This document shows positions 44,200-52,731 of a DNA stretch of 64,000 nt, piece after piece (the first letter of the stretch is position 1; every line of letters begins with the position of its first letter). Origin of the DNA: DAHUXT01 sp036273675 (GTDB lineage Bacteria; Chloroflexota; Ktedonobacteria; Ktedonobacterales; JADMIN01); assembly GCA_036273675.1 (NCBI GenBank), contig DASUHD010000001.1:27652-91651 (forward strand), written 5' to 3'. The notes under the pieces were generated by a model. That model was given only the letters and a program-made list of their open reading frames with translations. It searched no databases and was not told the origin of the DNA. The position numbers and the translations under genes were made by a program.

Positions 44200-46563
44200 C
44201 TATATCTTTTCCAGGCGCGCAAAATTGAGGTCAAGCGTCTTTTTGCCCACCTGATCGAACAACACCTCGGCGGTCCGCACGCCATTGTCGTCGGTCATGT
44301 TGAGCACCAATCCGCGCCCAAACAGGCGATGGATAACGTGGTCACCCGCCTGTAGCTGCTGCGCGGGCGCATCAGCAGACTGGTTGCCCACCTCCGCGGA
44401 TGGCGCGTCACCCTGAGAAATATCCGAGCGCGCGGGCTTCGGCTGGCCAAACGCGGAGGGCGCTGGCCTCGACAACGCCGATGACGCTGGCTCACGTCCA
44501 TTGGTCGCGCCACCACGCGCGGCGCTTCTCCCCCCTCCTGCGGCATGCTGGCGCGAGAAATTGACCAGTTCGCGCGGGATCTCTTCCAGGAAGCGCGATG
44601 GCTCCTGCATCAATGCGTTGCCGCCGAAAAATGAGCGCCTGAACGCCCGCAGGAGATAGAGTTGATGCATCGCCCGCGTAATGCCGACGTAGGCCAGCCG
44701 CCGCTCCTCCTCTAGTTCGCGCTGGCTCTCCATCGAGCGCGCGTGAGGCAGAATGCCTTCTTCCAGTCCGACGACGAAGACAACGGGAAACTCCAGCCCC
44801 TTCGCAGCATGCAGCGTTATCAGCGTGACGGCGTCATGCCGCTGCTCTTCGGTGGCCAGCGAGCCGTTTTCGCCTGTCTGGACGGTGTCGGACCCACCCA
44901 CGAGGGCAACATTTTCCAAGAAAAGTGGGAGCGCCGTCTCGGGATCCATCTCCTCAAAATCGCTGGCGACGCGACGCAGTTCTTGGACGTTATTCCAGCG
45001 GTCTTCCCCTTCGTCGGTGCCATCACGTAAATCTTGCGCGTAGCCGGTCTGCAAGACGATCTGGTCGATCACTTCCGGCAGCGGACGCTCATGCGCCACC
45101 ACGCGCAGGCGGTCCATTATCGAGGCAAAGCCCGTCAGGGCGCGTTTGCTGCCAGTCGTCAGGGTGGGATGCTCCTCGACGCGGTGCAGGGCGTCGAGCG
45201 GCGACAATCCCTGCTGTTCGGCCCAGAGTAGCAACTCGTTCAGGGTCTTTGGCCCGATTTTGCGCGCCGGGACATTGATGATACGCTGGAGCGAGGCGGT
45301 ATCCGCGGGATTGAGCAGCAGGCGCAGATACGCCAGCATGTCTTTGACTTCTCGGCGCTCGTAGAATTTCTTGCTCCCGACGACGACGTAGCGCAGGCCA
45401 CTGCGGATGAACTGCTCTTCCAGGGCGCGGGACTGGGCGTTCGTGCGGTACATGACGGCGCAATCACGCAATGTGCAGACGCCACGCGCCACCAGCCGTC
45501 GAATCTCGTTGACGACGAACGCGGCCTCGTCCTCTTCGTTATACGCCTCGTGTACGGTGATCTTGTCGCCGCCGCCGCGCTCGGTCCAGAGCTGCTTCTC
45601 CTGGCGGCTGACATTGCGCTTCACGACCCCCTGCGCGGCGTCGAGGATGTTCTGCGTCGAGCGGTAGTTCTGCTCAAGGACGATCACGCGCATGGTGGGG
45701 AAGTCGCGCTGGAAGTCGCGCACCACCTCAGGATTCGCCCCGCGCCACCCATAGATGGACTGATCATCGTCCCCCACCGCGCAGATATTGGTGTGACCGG
45801 GCGTCTCCGCCGTGCCGCCAGCCAGCAGCCGCACCAGCTCATACTGCGCCGGATTGGTGTCCTGGAACTCGTCCACGTGGACGTAGCGATAGCGGCGTTG
45901 GTAGTCGCGCAGGATGTCTGGGTTCTGCTGCCAGAGCCGCCAGGTCAGCAGAATCAGGTCGTCGAAGTCTACCGCGTTATTGCTGCGTAGCTCGTCGTCA
46001 TAGCGGGCGAAGACACGGGCCGCGATCTCCTCGGGATAGCGATTGACGCTTTTCGCGAACTCGGCGGGCGAGAGTAATTCGTTCTTGGCGCGCGAGATGA
46101 TGCTGTGGACCATCCGCGGATTGAACTGCTTCGGGTCGAACTGCATATCGAGCAGGATGCGCTTGACCAGCGCAATCTGATCATCGTCGTCGTAGATGAC
46201 GAAATAGCGATTCAGGCCGATAGCGCTCCGCTCGACCTCACGCCGCAAGACGCGCGCGCAGATGGCATGGAACGTCCCCACCGCCACATCCCGCGCCGAT
46301 GAGCCGATCAGCTTCTCCAGCCGCTCCTTCATCTCGGCGGCGGCCTTGTTGGTGAACGTCACCGCGAGGATATTCCACGGCAGCACGCCCAATTCGGTGA
46401 CGAGCCACGCGATGCGGTGGGTAATTACGCGGGTTTTTCCGCTCCCAGGACCGGCGAAGACCAGCAGCGGCCCTTCGGTCGTGGTGACAGCGTCGCGCTG
46501 GGGCTGGTTCAGCCCTGAGAGCAAGTCAATCGGCCCATCGGCATCTGGTGTGGAGGAGGTCAT
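44200..46563 (-). CDS. pcrA: ATP-dependent DNA helicase PcrA/UvrD
   Basis: A 787-residue superfamily 1A helicase. The Q motif is LNQPQRDAV, motif I AGPGSGKT, motif Ia TFTNKAAAEMKER, motif II VDEFQDTNPAQYELV, motif III GDDDQSIYGWRGA, motif IV LEQNYRST, motif V TLHAAKGLEFPVVF, and motif VI YVGITRAM. The C-terminal 50 residues (GDHVIHRLFGRGLVLNM ... DLNFARLEKI) are the Tudor-like fold of PcrA that binds RNA polymerase. It moves 3' to 5' in repair and in clearing stalled polymerase. A Ser/Ala/Pro-rich linker of 80 residues separates the motor from the Tudor part. The start at 46563 has TGAGGAT upstream. The choice of pcrA against uvrD is by this Tudor tail. Confidence 0.93.
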   Translation of the reverse strand: MTSSTPDADGPIDLLSGLNQPQRDAVTTTEGPLLVFAGPGSGKTRVITHRIAWLVTELGVLPWNILAVTFTNKAAAEMKERLEKLIGSSARDVAVGTFHAICARVLRREVERSAIGLNRYFVIYDDDDQIALVKRILLDMQFDPKQFNPRMVHSIISRAKNELLSPAEFAKSVNRYPEEIAARVFARYDDELRSNNAVDFDDLILLTWRLWQQNPDILRDYQRRYRYVHVDEFQDTNPAQYELVRLLAGGTAETPGHTNICAVGDDDQSIYGWRGANPEVVRDFQRDFPTMRVIVLEQNYRSTQNILDAAQGVVKRNVSRQEKQLWTERGGGDKITVHEAYNEEDEAAFVVNEIRRLVARGVCTLRDCAVMYRTNAQSRALEEQFIRSGLRYVVVGSKKFYERREVKDMLAYLRLLLNPADTASLQRIINVPARKIGPKTLNELLLWAEQQGLSPLDALHRVEEHPTLTTGSKRALTGFASIMDRLRVVAHERPLPEVIDQIVLQTGYAQDLRDGTDEGEDRWNNVQELRRVASDFEEMDPETALPLFLENVALVGGSDTVQTGENGSLATEEQRHDAVTLITLHAAKGLEFPVVFVVGLEEGILPHARSMESQRELEEERRLAYVGITRAMHQLYLLRAFRRSFFGGNALMQEPSRFLEEIPRELVNFSRQHAAGGGRSAARGGATNGREPASSALSRPAPSAFGQPKPARSDISQGDAPSAEVGNQSADAPAQQLQAGDHVIHRLFGRGLVLNMTDDNGVRTAEVLFDQVGKKTLDLNFARLEKI

Positions 46564-46673
46564 GGCGCATCTATCCTCAATGTGGCGATCACCACACAAA
46601 AGACCATCTGTATAACCGTTCTATTGTACCGCACAAGCGCCTGCCAGGCGACGAATCCTGACCATTCGTTTTA

Positions 46674-47546
46674 GAGGTGGTTCCAAAACGCAGGCGAGAT
46701 GAGCTAGCCTGCTCGCATGGGCAGGATTCATCTCACCGACAGGCAATGGGCCTTTGTCCACCCGTATTTACCACCTCCAGCGCGCACAGGGAGACCTCGC
46801 ACCGACGATCGCAGGACCATTGAGGGCATCCTGTACGTCCTCATCACTGGCTGCCGCTGGCAAGACCTGCCGCGCGAGTACGGCGCGCCGACAACCGTTT
46901 GGCGGCGCCTCAAGCGGTGGGGTGAGGAGGGCGTCTGGGAGCGCATTTGGCGGGCGGCGCTGGCGGCACTCGACCGGCGGGGTCAGCTCGATTGGACCAA
47001 GGCTCTCCTTGACGGCTCCTTCGCACCTGCGAAGAACGGTGGAGACAAGGTGGGGCTCACCAAGAAGGGGAAGGGCGCCAAGTGGATGATGGTGGTCGAC
47101 GGCAACGGCTTGCCGTTGGGATTCCATCTCGACGGCGCCAACCGTGCGGAGGTGCGGCTAGCGGAGCAGACGTTGGACACCATCCGAGTGGCTCGCCCCC
47201 GTGGCCGTCCTAAACAGCGGCCCGAGAAGTTGGTCGCGGACCGCGGGTATGATAGTAACGCCTTTCGCCGTGTACTGCGAGGTCGGGGTATCCGCATGTG
47301 TATTCCCCCAAGCGGCGTCCTAAGAACTGAAAGGCCAAGCGAGGACGCCCGGTGGTCGCACGCAAAGACGATTATCGGCTGCGGTACACAGTGGAACGCA
47401 GCTTCGCCTGGTTGGGTAACTTCCGGCGTCTCCTGATCCGCTGGGAGCGATTGTTCAGCGTCTACCGGAGCGTATTCGCTTTCGCTGTCATGCTGCTTTG
47501 TGTGCGCCGAGCGACTGCCCTGGCGTGTCCGATCCCGTTGGGGTAA
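46674..47546 (+). mobile_element. Decayed IS5-type insertion sequence
   Basis: The element is defined by the broken transposase gene at 46717-47546. A possible left end, GAGGTGGTTCCAAAAC at 46674-46689, lies 28 bases before the start codon and looks like an insertion-sequence terminus, but I cannot find its inverted partner in the 80 bases between the transposase and the next gene. The right end is therefore lost or unrecognised. Confidence 0.55.
46717..47546 (+). pseudogene. IS5-family transposase, frameshifted and with a nonsense codon
   Basis: The first part gives an IS5-type transposase: HTH head (HLTDRQWAFVHPYLPPP ... GCRWQDLP), first Asp in ALLDGSFAPAKNGG, second Asp in KLVADRGYDSNAF. 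At a run of C near 47312 the frame slips by -1, and the rest (KAKRGRPVVARKDDY ... TVERSFAWLGNFRRL, with the catalytic Glu) lies in the other frame. That second frame also has a TGA at 47328-47330 just where relatives have Trp. Restoring one C and the Trp codon would give one protein of about 275 residues. With both a shift and a nonsense codon it is very unlikely to be active. Confidence 0.8.
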
Positions 47547-47624
47547 ATCGCGCGAGGGCGGTGTACGCGGCACGATCGGTTCAACCCAGCTGGAGCACGC
47601 ACGGCTCAGGGCCGCGCCGGCATC

Positions 47625-48305
47625 TTAGGGGGTAAACAGCTTCCAGTGTCCCTCGGAGACGACTTCGACGGTGCCGTCAACGACTTTGATGGCGGTCTGA
47701 TCGTCAATCGCGTACACCGGCACCGGTACCTGTGCCTGTACCCCTGCGGCCCATCGTTCGGTGTTTGCCAGAGAAAACTCCGGCATATGCTCGTTATCCA
47801 GGTGCGCGCTCAACGCAAAATCAACCAGTCCCAGCGCTTTGTCGCTGCCAATGAATGGAGGAGGGCCGTCGTAGGTCTCGCCGAAGGTGGGGGCGACCAC
47901 CATACTCCCGCCGCTCACTCCCACATAGACCATCTCGCGCCGCAGAGAGGGAAAGAGGTCTGCCAGTCCGGATTGCCGCATCCAGTAGCACAGATATAGG
48001 GGCTCGCCGCCGCCCACCAACAAGGCGTCAGTCTCCTGGACCAGAGGGACCCAAAGTTCTTCATTGACACTGGGGAGAGCGGTGAGCTCCAGCACGCCGA
48101 GCGACTTCCACCCCAATTCGCACAAGGGACTGGCGGCTACTCCGCGGATCAGTCGGTAGGCCCCAAAAGATCCACCGGGCATGGAGTACGACCCGGTGGG
48201 AATAAAGAGGGCGCTGGACTCGGCAATCGGTTTGCCCAACAGGTCGACTAGCGCGGTGTGGATGCTTGCGTTCTTGATGCCAGCGGACGTGAGCAGAATC
48301 TTCAT
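47625..48305 (-). CDS. Peptidase S51 (dipeptidase E-like) family protein
   Basis: A 226-residue protein with the S51 plan: MKILLTSAG start, DALLVGGGEPLYLCYWMR, then the nucleophile elbow YVGVSGGSM with Ser131, and a later His in LSAHLDNE. Family members remove N-terminal Asp from dipeptides or, as cyanophycinase relatives, cut Asp-containing polymers. It is cytoplasmic, with no signal. The start at 48305 has AGGAGAGG upstream; the frame opens further to 48407. Its stop lies close to the remnant of the IS5 element on the other strand. Substrate specificity cannot be read. Confidence 0.8.
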   Translation of the reverse strand: MKILLTSAGIKNASIHTALVDLLGKPIAESSALFIPTGSYSMPGGSFGAYRLIRGVAASPLCELGWKSLGVLELTALPSVNEELWVPLVQETDALLVGGGEPLYLCYWMRQSGLADLFPSLRREMVYVGVSGGSMVVAPTFGETYDGPPPFIGSDKALGLVDFALSAHLDNEHMPEFSLANTERWAAGVQAQVPVPVYAIDDQTAIKVVDGTVEVVSEGHWKLFTP

Positions 48306-48569
48306 GCTGCCTCTCCTATTGACACTCCCCATGAGTGGGATGCGCAGGCGACGCAGGTCCCAACAATCGACACGGGCGCCTGCCCGTCCCGATGGAGTGT
48401 AGCACACCTATTCTAGGTAGCGTTCTCCCCGTACCTGAAGGTAGGGGCCTGCGCGCCGAGGAGGAGAGGTCACGCCAATTAGGGCCGACGGTCTCCACTA
48501 CCCGCTTGAGTTGATGACTGAAGCTGGCCGCATCGACTTTCGAAACCGCCTGTAGCGTTGTATGGCCTG

Positions 48570-49595
48570 CTAGCCGTGGCGAGGTGGATTGCGCAAGGGC
48601 GCCAGCAGCGTCGCCGGCTCATCTTCCCTCAAGCCGAGCGTGCGCTGTAACCAGAGTAGCGCGCGGGCGACAGCGTCGAGCTGGCGTGAACGCTCCCGCG
48701 GCGGCAGTGGCTGCCTGGCCAGCAGGTTGAGCACCGTCAGGCAGAAGCCCATCGGCATCACGTCGGTCGCCAGCCGCAACCGCGTCTCCAGCGTCGTATC
48801 GCCCAGGTCGCGCATGCCCGCAAGGTAGTCGGGCAGGAAGCTGGCATACTGCTCTTTGGTCAGCGAACCGGCCAGCGTCGCCAGCACCGCCGCGCGTCCA
48901 ACTTCCAGCGCCGGGTCGCCCAGGCCAAAGCCATCCCACTCCACTAGCATCATACGCGCGCCATCGTGGATCAGGCTGGACGGCGCCGGGTTGCCATGGC
49001 AGGGCCGCCGCACCACCCCTCGCCACTGCTCGCGCTGCACATCGATATGGATACTCACCACCGCGGCCATCCGCTTGAGCGAATCGAGCAGCGGGCGATA
49101 GACCGGCGCGGCGTAGGCGCTCTGGCAGGCCAGCCACGGCGCCTGCATGCGCTGCCACCAGGTCGCGGCGTCGGAACTCATACTGGAGACGACATTCACC
49201 CGATCCGGCGGCAGGTGGTGCAGGGTCAGCAGGAGAAACAGCCACCACTTCACATCGTCAGCGCTCAGCGGCCCACTGCCCGGAGAGCGCCCCCGCGGCG
49301 CGGCATAGACGACCACTGGCGCGCCCAGCGCCTTGCCGCTTTCATCCTCCATCAGCAGCGCTGGCCCCAGGCCCATCTCGCCCGCCAGCCGCAGCCCGGC
49401 AGCCTCACGGTGCGCCCGCTCGCGCGCGGAGGGTGGGTAGCGCACCAGCATCAGCTGCGACGTGGCTGTCGAGATGTGGAAGCGTTCCTCATCCCCATAG
49501 CCTGGTTCACGGCGAATGGTGGGTGAGCTATCCGCCTCGATGACTCCCGTAAGCTGCAAGACGGCGCGTATGGCATTGCCATTGACGGAGGACAT
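48570..49595 (-). CDS. APH/choline-kinase-fold protein with altered catalytic residues
   Basis: A 341-residue protein of the aminoglycoside-phosphotransferase fold. An N-lobe (about 20-110) carries an ATP-site-like beta sheet, and the C-lobe has the Brenner motif region as HGNPAPSS (His200-Ser207), then LVEWDGFGLGDPALEVG. In active enzymes the first reads HGDxxxxN and the second I(I/V)DW. Here the catalytic Asp is Asn202, the Asn is Ser207, and the metal Asp is Glu. It may be a kinase with changed chemistry or a non-catalytic binding protein. The start at 49595 follows AGAGGTG; a longer frame to 49733 has no ribosome site. No antibiotic resistance should be claimed. Confidence 0.75.
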   Translation of the reverse strand: MSSVNGNAIRAVLQLTGVIEADSSPTIRREPGYGDEERFHISTATSQLMLVRYPPSARERAHREAAGLRLAGEMGLGPALLMEDESGKALGAPVVVYAAPRGRSPGSGPLSADDVKWWLFLLLTLHHLPPDRVNVVSSMSSDAATWWQRMQAPWLACQSAYAAPVYRPLLDSLKRMAAVVSIHIDVQREQWRGVVRRPCHGNPAPSSLIHDGARMMLVEWDGFGLGDPALEVGRAAVLATLAGSLTKEQYASFLPDYLAGMRDLGDTTLETRLRLATDVMPMGFCLTVLNLLARQPLPPRERSRQLDAVARALLWLQRTLGLREDEPATLLAPLRNPPRHG

Positions 49596-49927
49596 GACGT
49601 AGACACCTCTGGCCCAACTGCCCAACTTGGGATTACCTGCTCTGCTAGCGCGCGGCTCGTTGCGCTGGCTCAACGAGTGATAGCCTACGACAGCATACGC
49701 CACAACACGCGCGCACGCAAAAAGGACGCGCATCCATCGCTGGATGACGTCCCCTGGTGACGACGCGGCCTGGTCAGCCTTGCTAGAACCCTAATAGAGC
49801 CTTCTAGCGACACTCCCGACTGAGGCCCCTTTGCTTCAGCTATGGGGATGAAAGCGCTGCCGCCCGCAGGCGGAGCCAGCGGTACTAATAGTTGCTGTGC
49901 TGCCATCTACTGTTGCACACTGCTTGT

Positions 49928-50323
49928 ATGAAAGACTTGCGCAGTAACAACAACGTCGTCTACATCTGCCGATATCATGTGATGTTCTGCCCAAAGTACC
50001 GCCGCAAGGTGTTGACGCCGCCCATAGATGAACGGCTCAAAGTTATCCTTGCCGAGCAGATTGAACGCTGGAGGCAAGAACTCATTGAGATGGAGGTCAT
50101 GCCCGACCATGTACATCTGCTCGTGGGCTGTGACCCGCAATTCGGGATTCATCGGCTGGTGAAGTTGCTTAAAGGGCATAGCTCGCACGCACTGCGTGAG
50201 GAGTTTCCCGCGCTGAAGCGGCGCCTACCGTCACTGTGGACGAACTCCTACTTTGTCAGCACAGTAGGCGGGATGACACTCGAAACCTTGAAACGCTACG
50301 TTGAGAATCAAAAGGGACGCTGA
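49928..50323 (+). CDS. tnpA: IS200/IS605 transposase TnpA (HUH, Y1)
   Basis: A 131-residue Y1 transposase. The HUH motif is MPDHVHLLVG (His-Val-His), and the catalytic Tyr is in LKRYVENQK near the C-terminus. The start NNVVYICRYHVMFCPKYRRK matches the first strand of the family. It cuts and joins single-stranded DNA at the element ends, working as a dimer, during replication. The ATG at 49928 is the best start; a frame opens 12 codons further. All residues needed look present. It is four bases from tnpB. Confidence 0.93.
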   Translation: MKDLRSNNNVVYICRYHVMFCPKYRRKVLTPPIDERLKVILAEQIERWRQELIEMEVMPDHVHLLVGCDPQFGIHRLVKLLKGHSSHALREEFPALKRRLPSLWTNSYFVSTVGGMTLETLKRYVENQKGR

Positions 50324-50326
50324 GGC

Positions 50327-51454
50327 GTGGAAGAGCAGACGACACGCAAGAGCTACAAATACAAACTCAGGCCCACGGCTGAGCAAGCCTGGCTGCTTGA
50401 GCGTACCCTGATGCTCTGCCGCCACGTCTACAACGCTGCCATTGGTGAGCGACGGGAAGCATGGCGCATGCGTGGCGTCTCAGTGAGCTACTATCACCAG
50501 AAAGCTGAGTTGCCCAGCATCAAAGAGGCGATGCCAGAATACAGCGAAGTCAATGCGCAAGTGTTGCAGGATGTCGTGTTACGAGTAGATCGCGCCTTCC
50601 AAGCGTTTTTTCGGCGCATCAAGGCAGGCGAGATACCCGGTTATCCGCGTTTCCAAGGGCGGGAACGTTTCAACAGCATCACGTATCCACAGGCAGGAGA
50701 ACACGGCGGCGCACGTCTGGATAATGGTTTCCTGGTGCTGTCAAAGATTGGGCGCGTGGCGGTGCGCTGGTCACGCCCCCTGGAAGGAACACCCAAGACA
50801 GTCACCATCTCGCGTGAAGTGGACGGCTGGTATCTCTGCATCTCGTGTGCGGACGTACCCGTACAGCCCTTGCCACTCACTGGGCAGGAAACCGGGATTG
50901 ATCTTGGCCTGGAATCGTTTGCGACCCTCGCCGATGGCACGATAATCCACAACCCCCGTTGCTATCGGCGTGCTGAACGTCGGCTCAAAACCGCACAGCG
51001 CAAAGTGGCGCGTCGCACGAAGGGCAGCAATCGTAGGCGCAAGGCGGTGCGCCTGTTGGCGAAGGCGCACCAGACGGTGAAACGGCAACGCCAGGACTTC
51101 CAGCACAAAGCCGCTCTCGCGTTGGTGCGCCAGTACGACACGATCTATCACGAGGATTTGCAGACGGCCAACATGCTCAAGAATCACCACCTCGCCAAAA
51201 GCATCAGTGATGCGGGCTGGGCGCAGTTCTTGGGCATCCTCACCTACAAGGCAGCATGCGCCGGTAGGAGAGTCGTAGCCGTGCCGCCTGCTTATACCAG
51301 TCAGACGTGTTCTGGCTGCGGCGTCATCGTCTCCAAGGGACTATCCGTTCGCTGGCATAGTTGCCCGGACTGTGGAACGAGCCTCCATCGAGACCACAAC
51401 GCCGCGAGGAACATAGAAAGGGCCGGGCAGGACCTTCGGGGAGCCGTGGCGTAG
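50327..51454 (+). CDS. tnpB: RNA-guided nuclease TnpB
   Basis: A 375-residue TnpB. The N-terminal OrfB_IS605 part opens with KSYKYKLRPTAEQAWLLE; the RuvC domain has the first Asp in GIDLGLESFATLADG, Glu in YHEDLQTANM and the last Asp in SLHRDHNAARNIERAG; and the zinc ribbon is CSGCG ... CPDCG. TnpB pairs with an RNA copied from the 3' end of the element and cuts DNA next to a short TAM. All catalytic residues are intact. A GTG start at 50327, three bases after the tnpA stop, suggests coupled translation. The protein is close to the usual 370-400 residues. Confidence 0.93.
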   Translation: MEEQTTRKSYKYKLRPTAEQAWLLERTLMLCRHVYNAAIGERREAWRMRGVSVSYYHQKAELPSIKEAMPEYSEVNAQVLQDVVLRVDRAFQAFFRRIKAGEIPGYPRFQGRERFNSITYPQAGEHGGARLDNGFLVLSKIGRVAVRWSRPLEGTPKTVTISREVDGWYLCISCADVPVQPLPLTGQETGIDLGLESFATLADGTIIHNPRCYRRAERRLKTAQRKVARRTKGSNRRRKAVRLLAKAHQTVKRQRQDFQHKAALALVRQYDTIYHEDLQTANMLKNHHLAKSISDAGWAQFLGILTYKAACAGRRVVAVPPAYTSQTCSGCGVIVSKGLSVRWHSCPDCGTSLHRDHNAARNIERAGQDLRGAVA

Positions 51455-51501
51455 GCTGCGGCGGAGAACCGAGAATCCCCCGGCTTCAGCCGGGGGGAGT
51501 G

Positions 51502-51879
51502 TCAATTGACCCACTCATCGCCAACAGCGCGCTTTTCCAGCCGGACGGTGGCGTTGGTCGGGCGCACGACATGGGCCGCGCGCTCTTGAAGTGTCTCTTT
51601 CTTCTCGCTCTTGTCAACGTAGGATGGCAGGAGCAGCACGGCAAAGACGAACGCACCCGTCGCGATAAACACGGTTGGCCAGTCAAGCGGGAACGGTGGA
51701 TGGAGATGAGAGACCAGCTTGCCGTAGAGGATGACCACCGGCAACGCCAGCGCCACCACACCCGCGCCAGCGCGCGCCAGCGCCACGATCGGCTGATTAC
51801 GCCGTGCAAACGCAAGGGAGAAATTGATGATAGCCGCCAGAATGCCTATCCCGCTGATTACGTACCAGAATGCGTTCAC
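51502..51879 (-). CDS. Unknown small membrane protein
   Basis: A 125-residue protein with three hydrophobic spans (about residues 3-25, 30-55 and 66-88) and a charged tail (YVDKSEKKETLQERAAHV ... GDEWVN). No family is recognised. The GTG start has GAGAGGAG seven bases upstream. The last bases of its stop codon fall at the right end of the IS200/IS605 element (51503). Either the gene ends naturally there and the element lies exactly at its 3' end, or the insertion shortened it. The tail GDEWVN looks like a natural end, so I favour the first. Confidence 0.65.
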   Translation of the reverse strand: MNAFWYVISGIGILAAIINFSLAFARRNQPIVALARAGAGVVALALPVVILYGKLVSHLHPPFPLDWPTVFIATGAFVFAVLLLPSYVDKSEKKETLQERAAHVVRPTNATVRLEKRAVGDEWVN

Positions 51880-52236
51880 GTAGTGCTCCTCTCAATGGTC
51901 CGGCGTCGAACCGCCCTCCTTGAACTATCCGCGCCGCCGTCGGCCATAGCGGTCATCCGGTGAGCATCCCATCGCCAGCGCCGAATAAGTACGCTTCACG
52001 AGTCTACCATACCCCGACTGAGCGAACCCTACAGCTTGTGCCTAACTAGGACTTCCGGGTACGCTCATAGGCGGGTCGCCCCACGCCGTGGCACGATAGC
52101 CGTGGCACGAAACGCGCGGATGGGCGCTTGCATACGCGCACGCCTCAACCGTACAATGCCCTGGTACCGTCGGCTCCCTCGGCTGCGATGGAGCACGGTG
52201 GCAGACCGGCGGGATATGGCGGGAGCATGGGAGCGT
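51880..52236. other. Divergent intergenic region
   Basis: About 357 bases between the small membrane protein (minus) and ruvX (plus). It holds an exact 12-bp direct repeat, GCCGTGGCACGA at 52085-52096 and 52099-52110, and the ruvX promoter candidate at 52128-52157. The plus-strand frame that runs through it into ruvX has no ribosome site before 52237. Confidence 0.5.
52128..52157 (+). promoter_or_regulatory. Sigma70-type promoter of ruvX-mltG
   Basis: -35 TTGCAT (52128-52133) and -10 TACAAT (52152-52157) are 18 bases apart. The leader would be about 72 bases. The 12-bp direct repeat lies just upstream of the -35. Confidence 0.55.
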
Positions 52237-52710
52237 ATGGCTGGCGTGATTCTGGCGCTGGATGTTGGCGCGAGGCGTATCGGCGTGGCCACGAGTGACG
52301 AACTGGGCATACTCGCCTCGCCGCGCACAGTAATCGTCCGCCGCTCGACGCAGGCCGCGCTGGATGAAATCGTGCGGCTGGTCCAGGCCGAGGAAGCCAC
52401 GCTGGTCGTGGTTGGCCTGCCGATCAGCTTTGACGGACAGCTGCATAGCCAGGCACAGACCGTGCAGCGATTTGCCGAACGGCTGCGCAAGCTGCTCGAT
52501 TCGCTCGGAGTACCGCTGGTCTACGCGGACGAGACGCTTTCGACCGTACGCGCGGAAGAGCGGCTGCGGGCGGCAGGCGTGCGCCGGGAGCGCATGCGCG
52601 AGCGCATTGACGCGATGGCCGCAGCGGTGATCTTAGAAGAGTATCTGGAGCAGCAGCGACGGGGCGCGCTGGACAGTATATCTAGCGATGCGCCCGACAA
52701 CAGGACGTGA
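52237..52710 (+). CDS. ruvX: Putative Holliday junction resolvase RuvX (YqgF)
   Basis: A 157-residue RNase H-fold protein. LALDVGARRIGVATSD at the N-terminus carries the first catalytic Asp, VVVGLPISFDGQLHSQAQ is the central motif, and YADETLSTVRAEERLRAAGV carries the acidic residue of the C-terminal motif; IDAMAAAVILEEYLE closes the fold. Members process Holliday junctions or mature the 16S rRNA 5' end. The start at 52237 is where the family starts; two in-frame ATGs lie upstream (52216 and earlier) and the ribosome site GGGAG is close, so the start is not certain. mltG follows after 21 bases, a pairing common in many bacteria. Confidence 0.9.
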   Translation: MAGVILALDVGARRIGVATSDELGILASPRTVIVRRSTQAALDEIVRLVQAEEATLVVVGLPISFDGQLHSQAQTVQRFAERLRKLLDSLGVPLVYADETLSTVRAEERLRAAGVRRERMRERIDAMAAAVILEEYLEQQRRGALDSISSDAPDNRT

Positions 52711-52731
52711 GATTGAGGAGGACGAGCGCCG

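Larger units (their letters stand above)
49809..51503 (+). mobile_element. Complete IS200/IS605-type element with tnpA and tnpB
   Basis: The ends carry GACACTCCC at 49809-49817 and its complement GGGAGTGTC at 51495-51503. Inside the left end, a hairpin at 49856-49880 (GCTG-CCGCC / GGCGG-agc-CAGC) lies before tnpA; inside the right end, CCCCCGGCT (51477-51485) pairs with AGCCGGGGG (51488-51496). The TnpB guide-RNA scaffold would cover the end of tnpB and the right end, with the guide taken from bases starting near 51504. The exact ends are inferred from these arms. Length is about 1.7 kb. It lies immediately at the stop codon of the 51502 gene. Confidence 0.85.

Noticed and set aside
48570..49595. 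Aminoglycoside resistance gene
   Set aside because: The fold is right but catalytic Asp, Asn and metal Asp are replaced, and the family is broad.
51502..51879. Gene truncated by the IS200/IS605 insertion
   Set aside because: The tail GDEWVN with its own TGA looks like a natural end; the element appears to abut the stop. Kept open pending an empty site.
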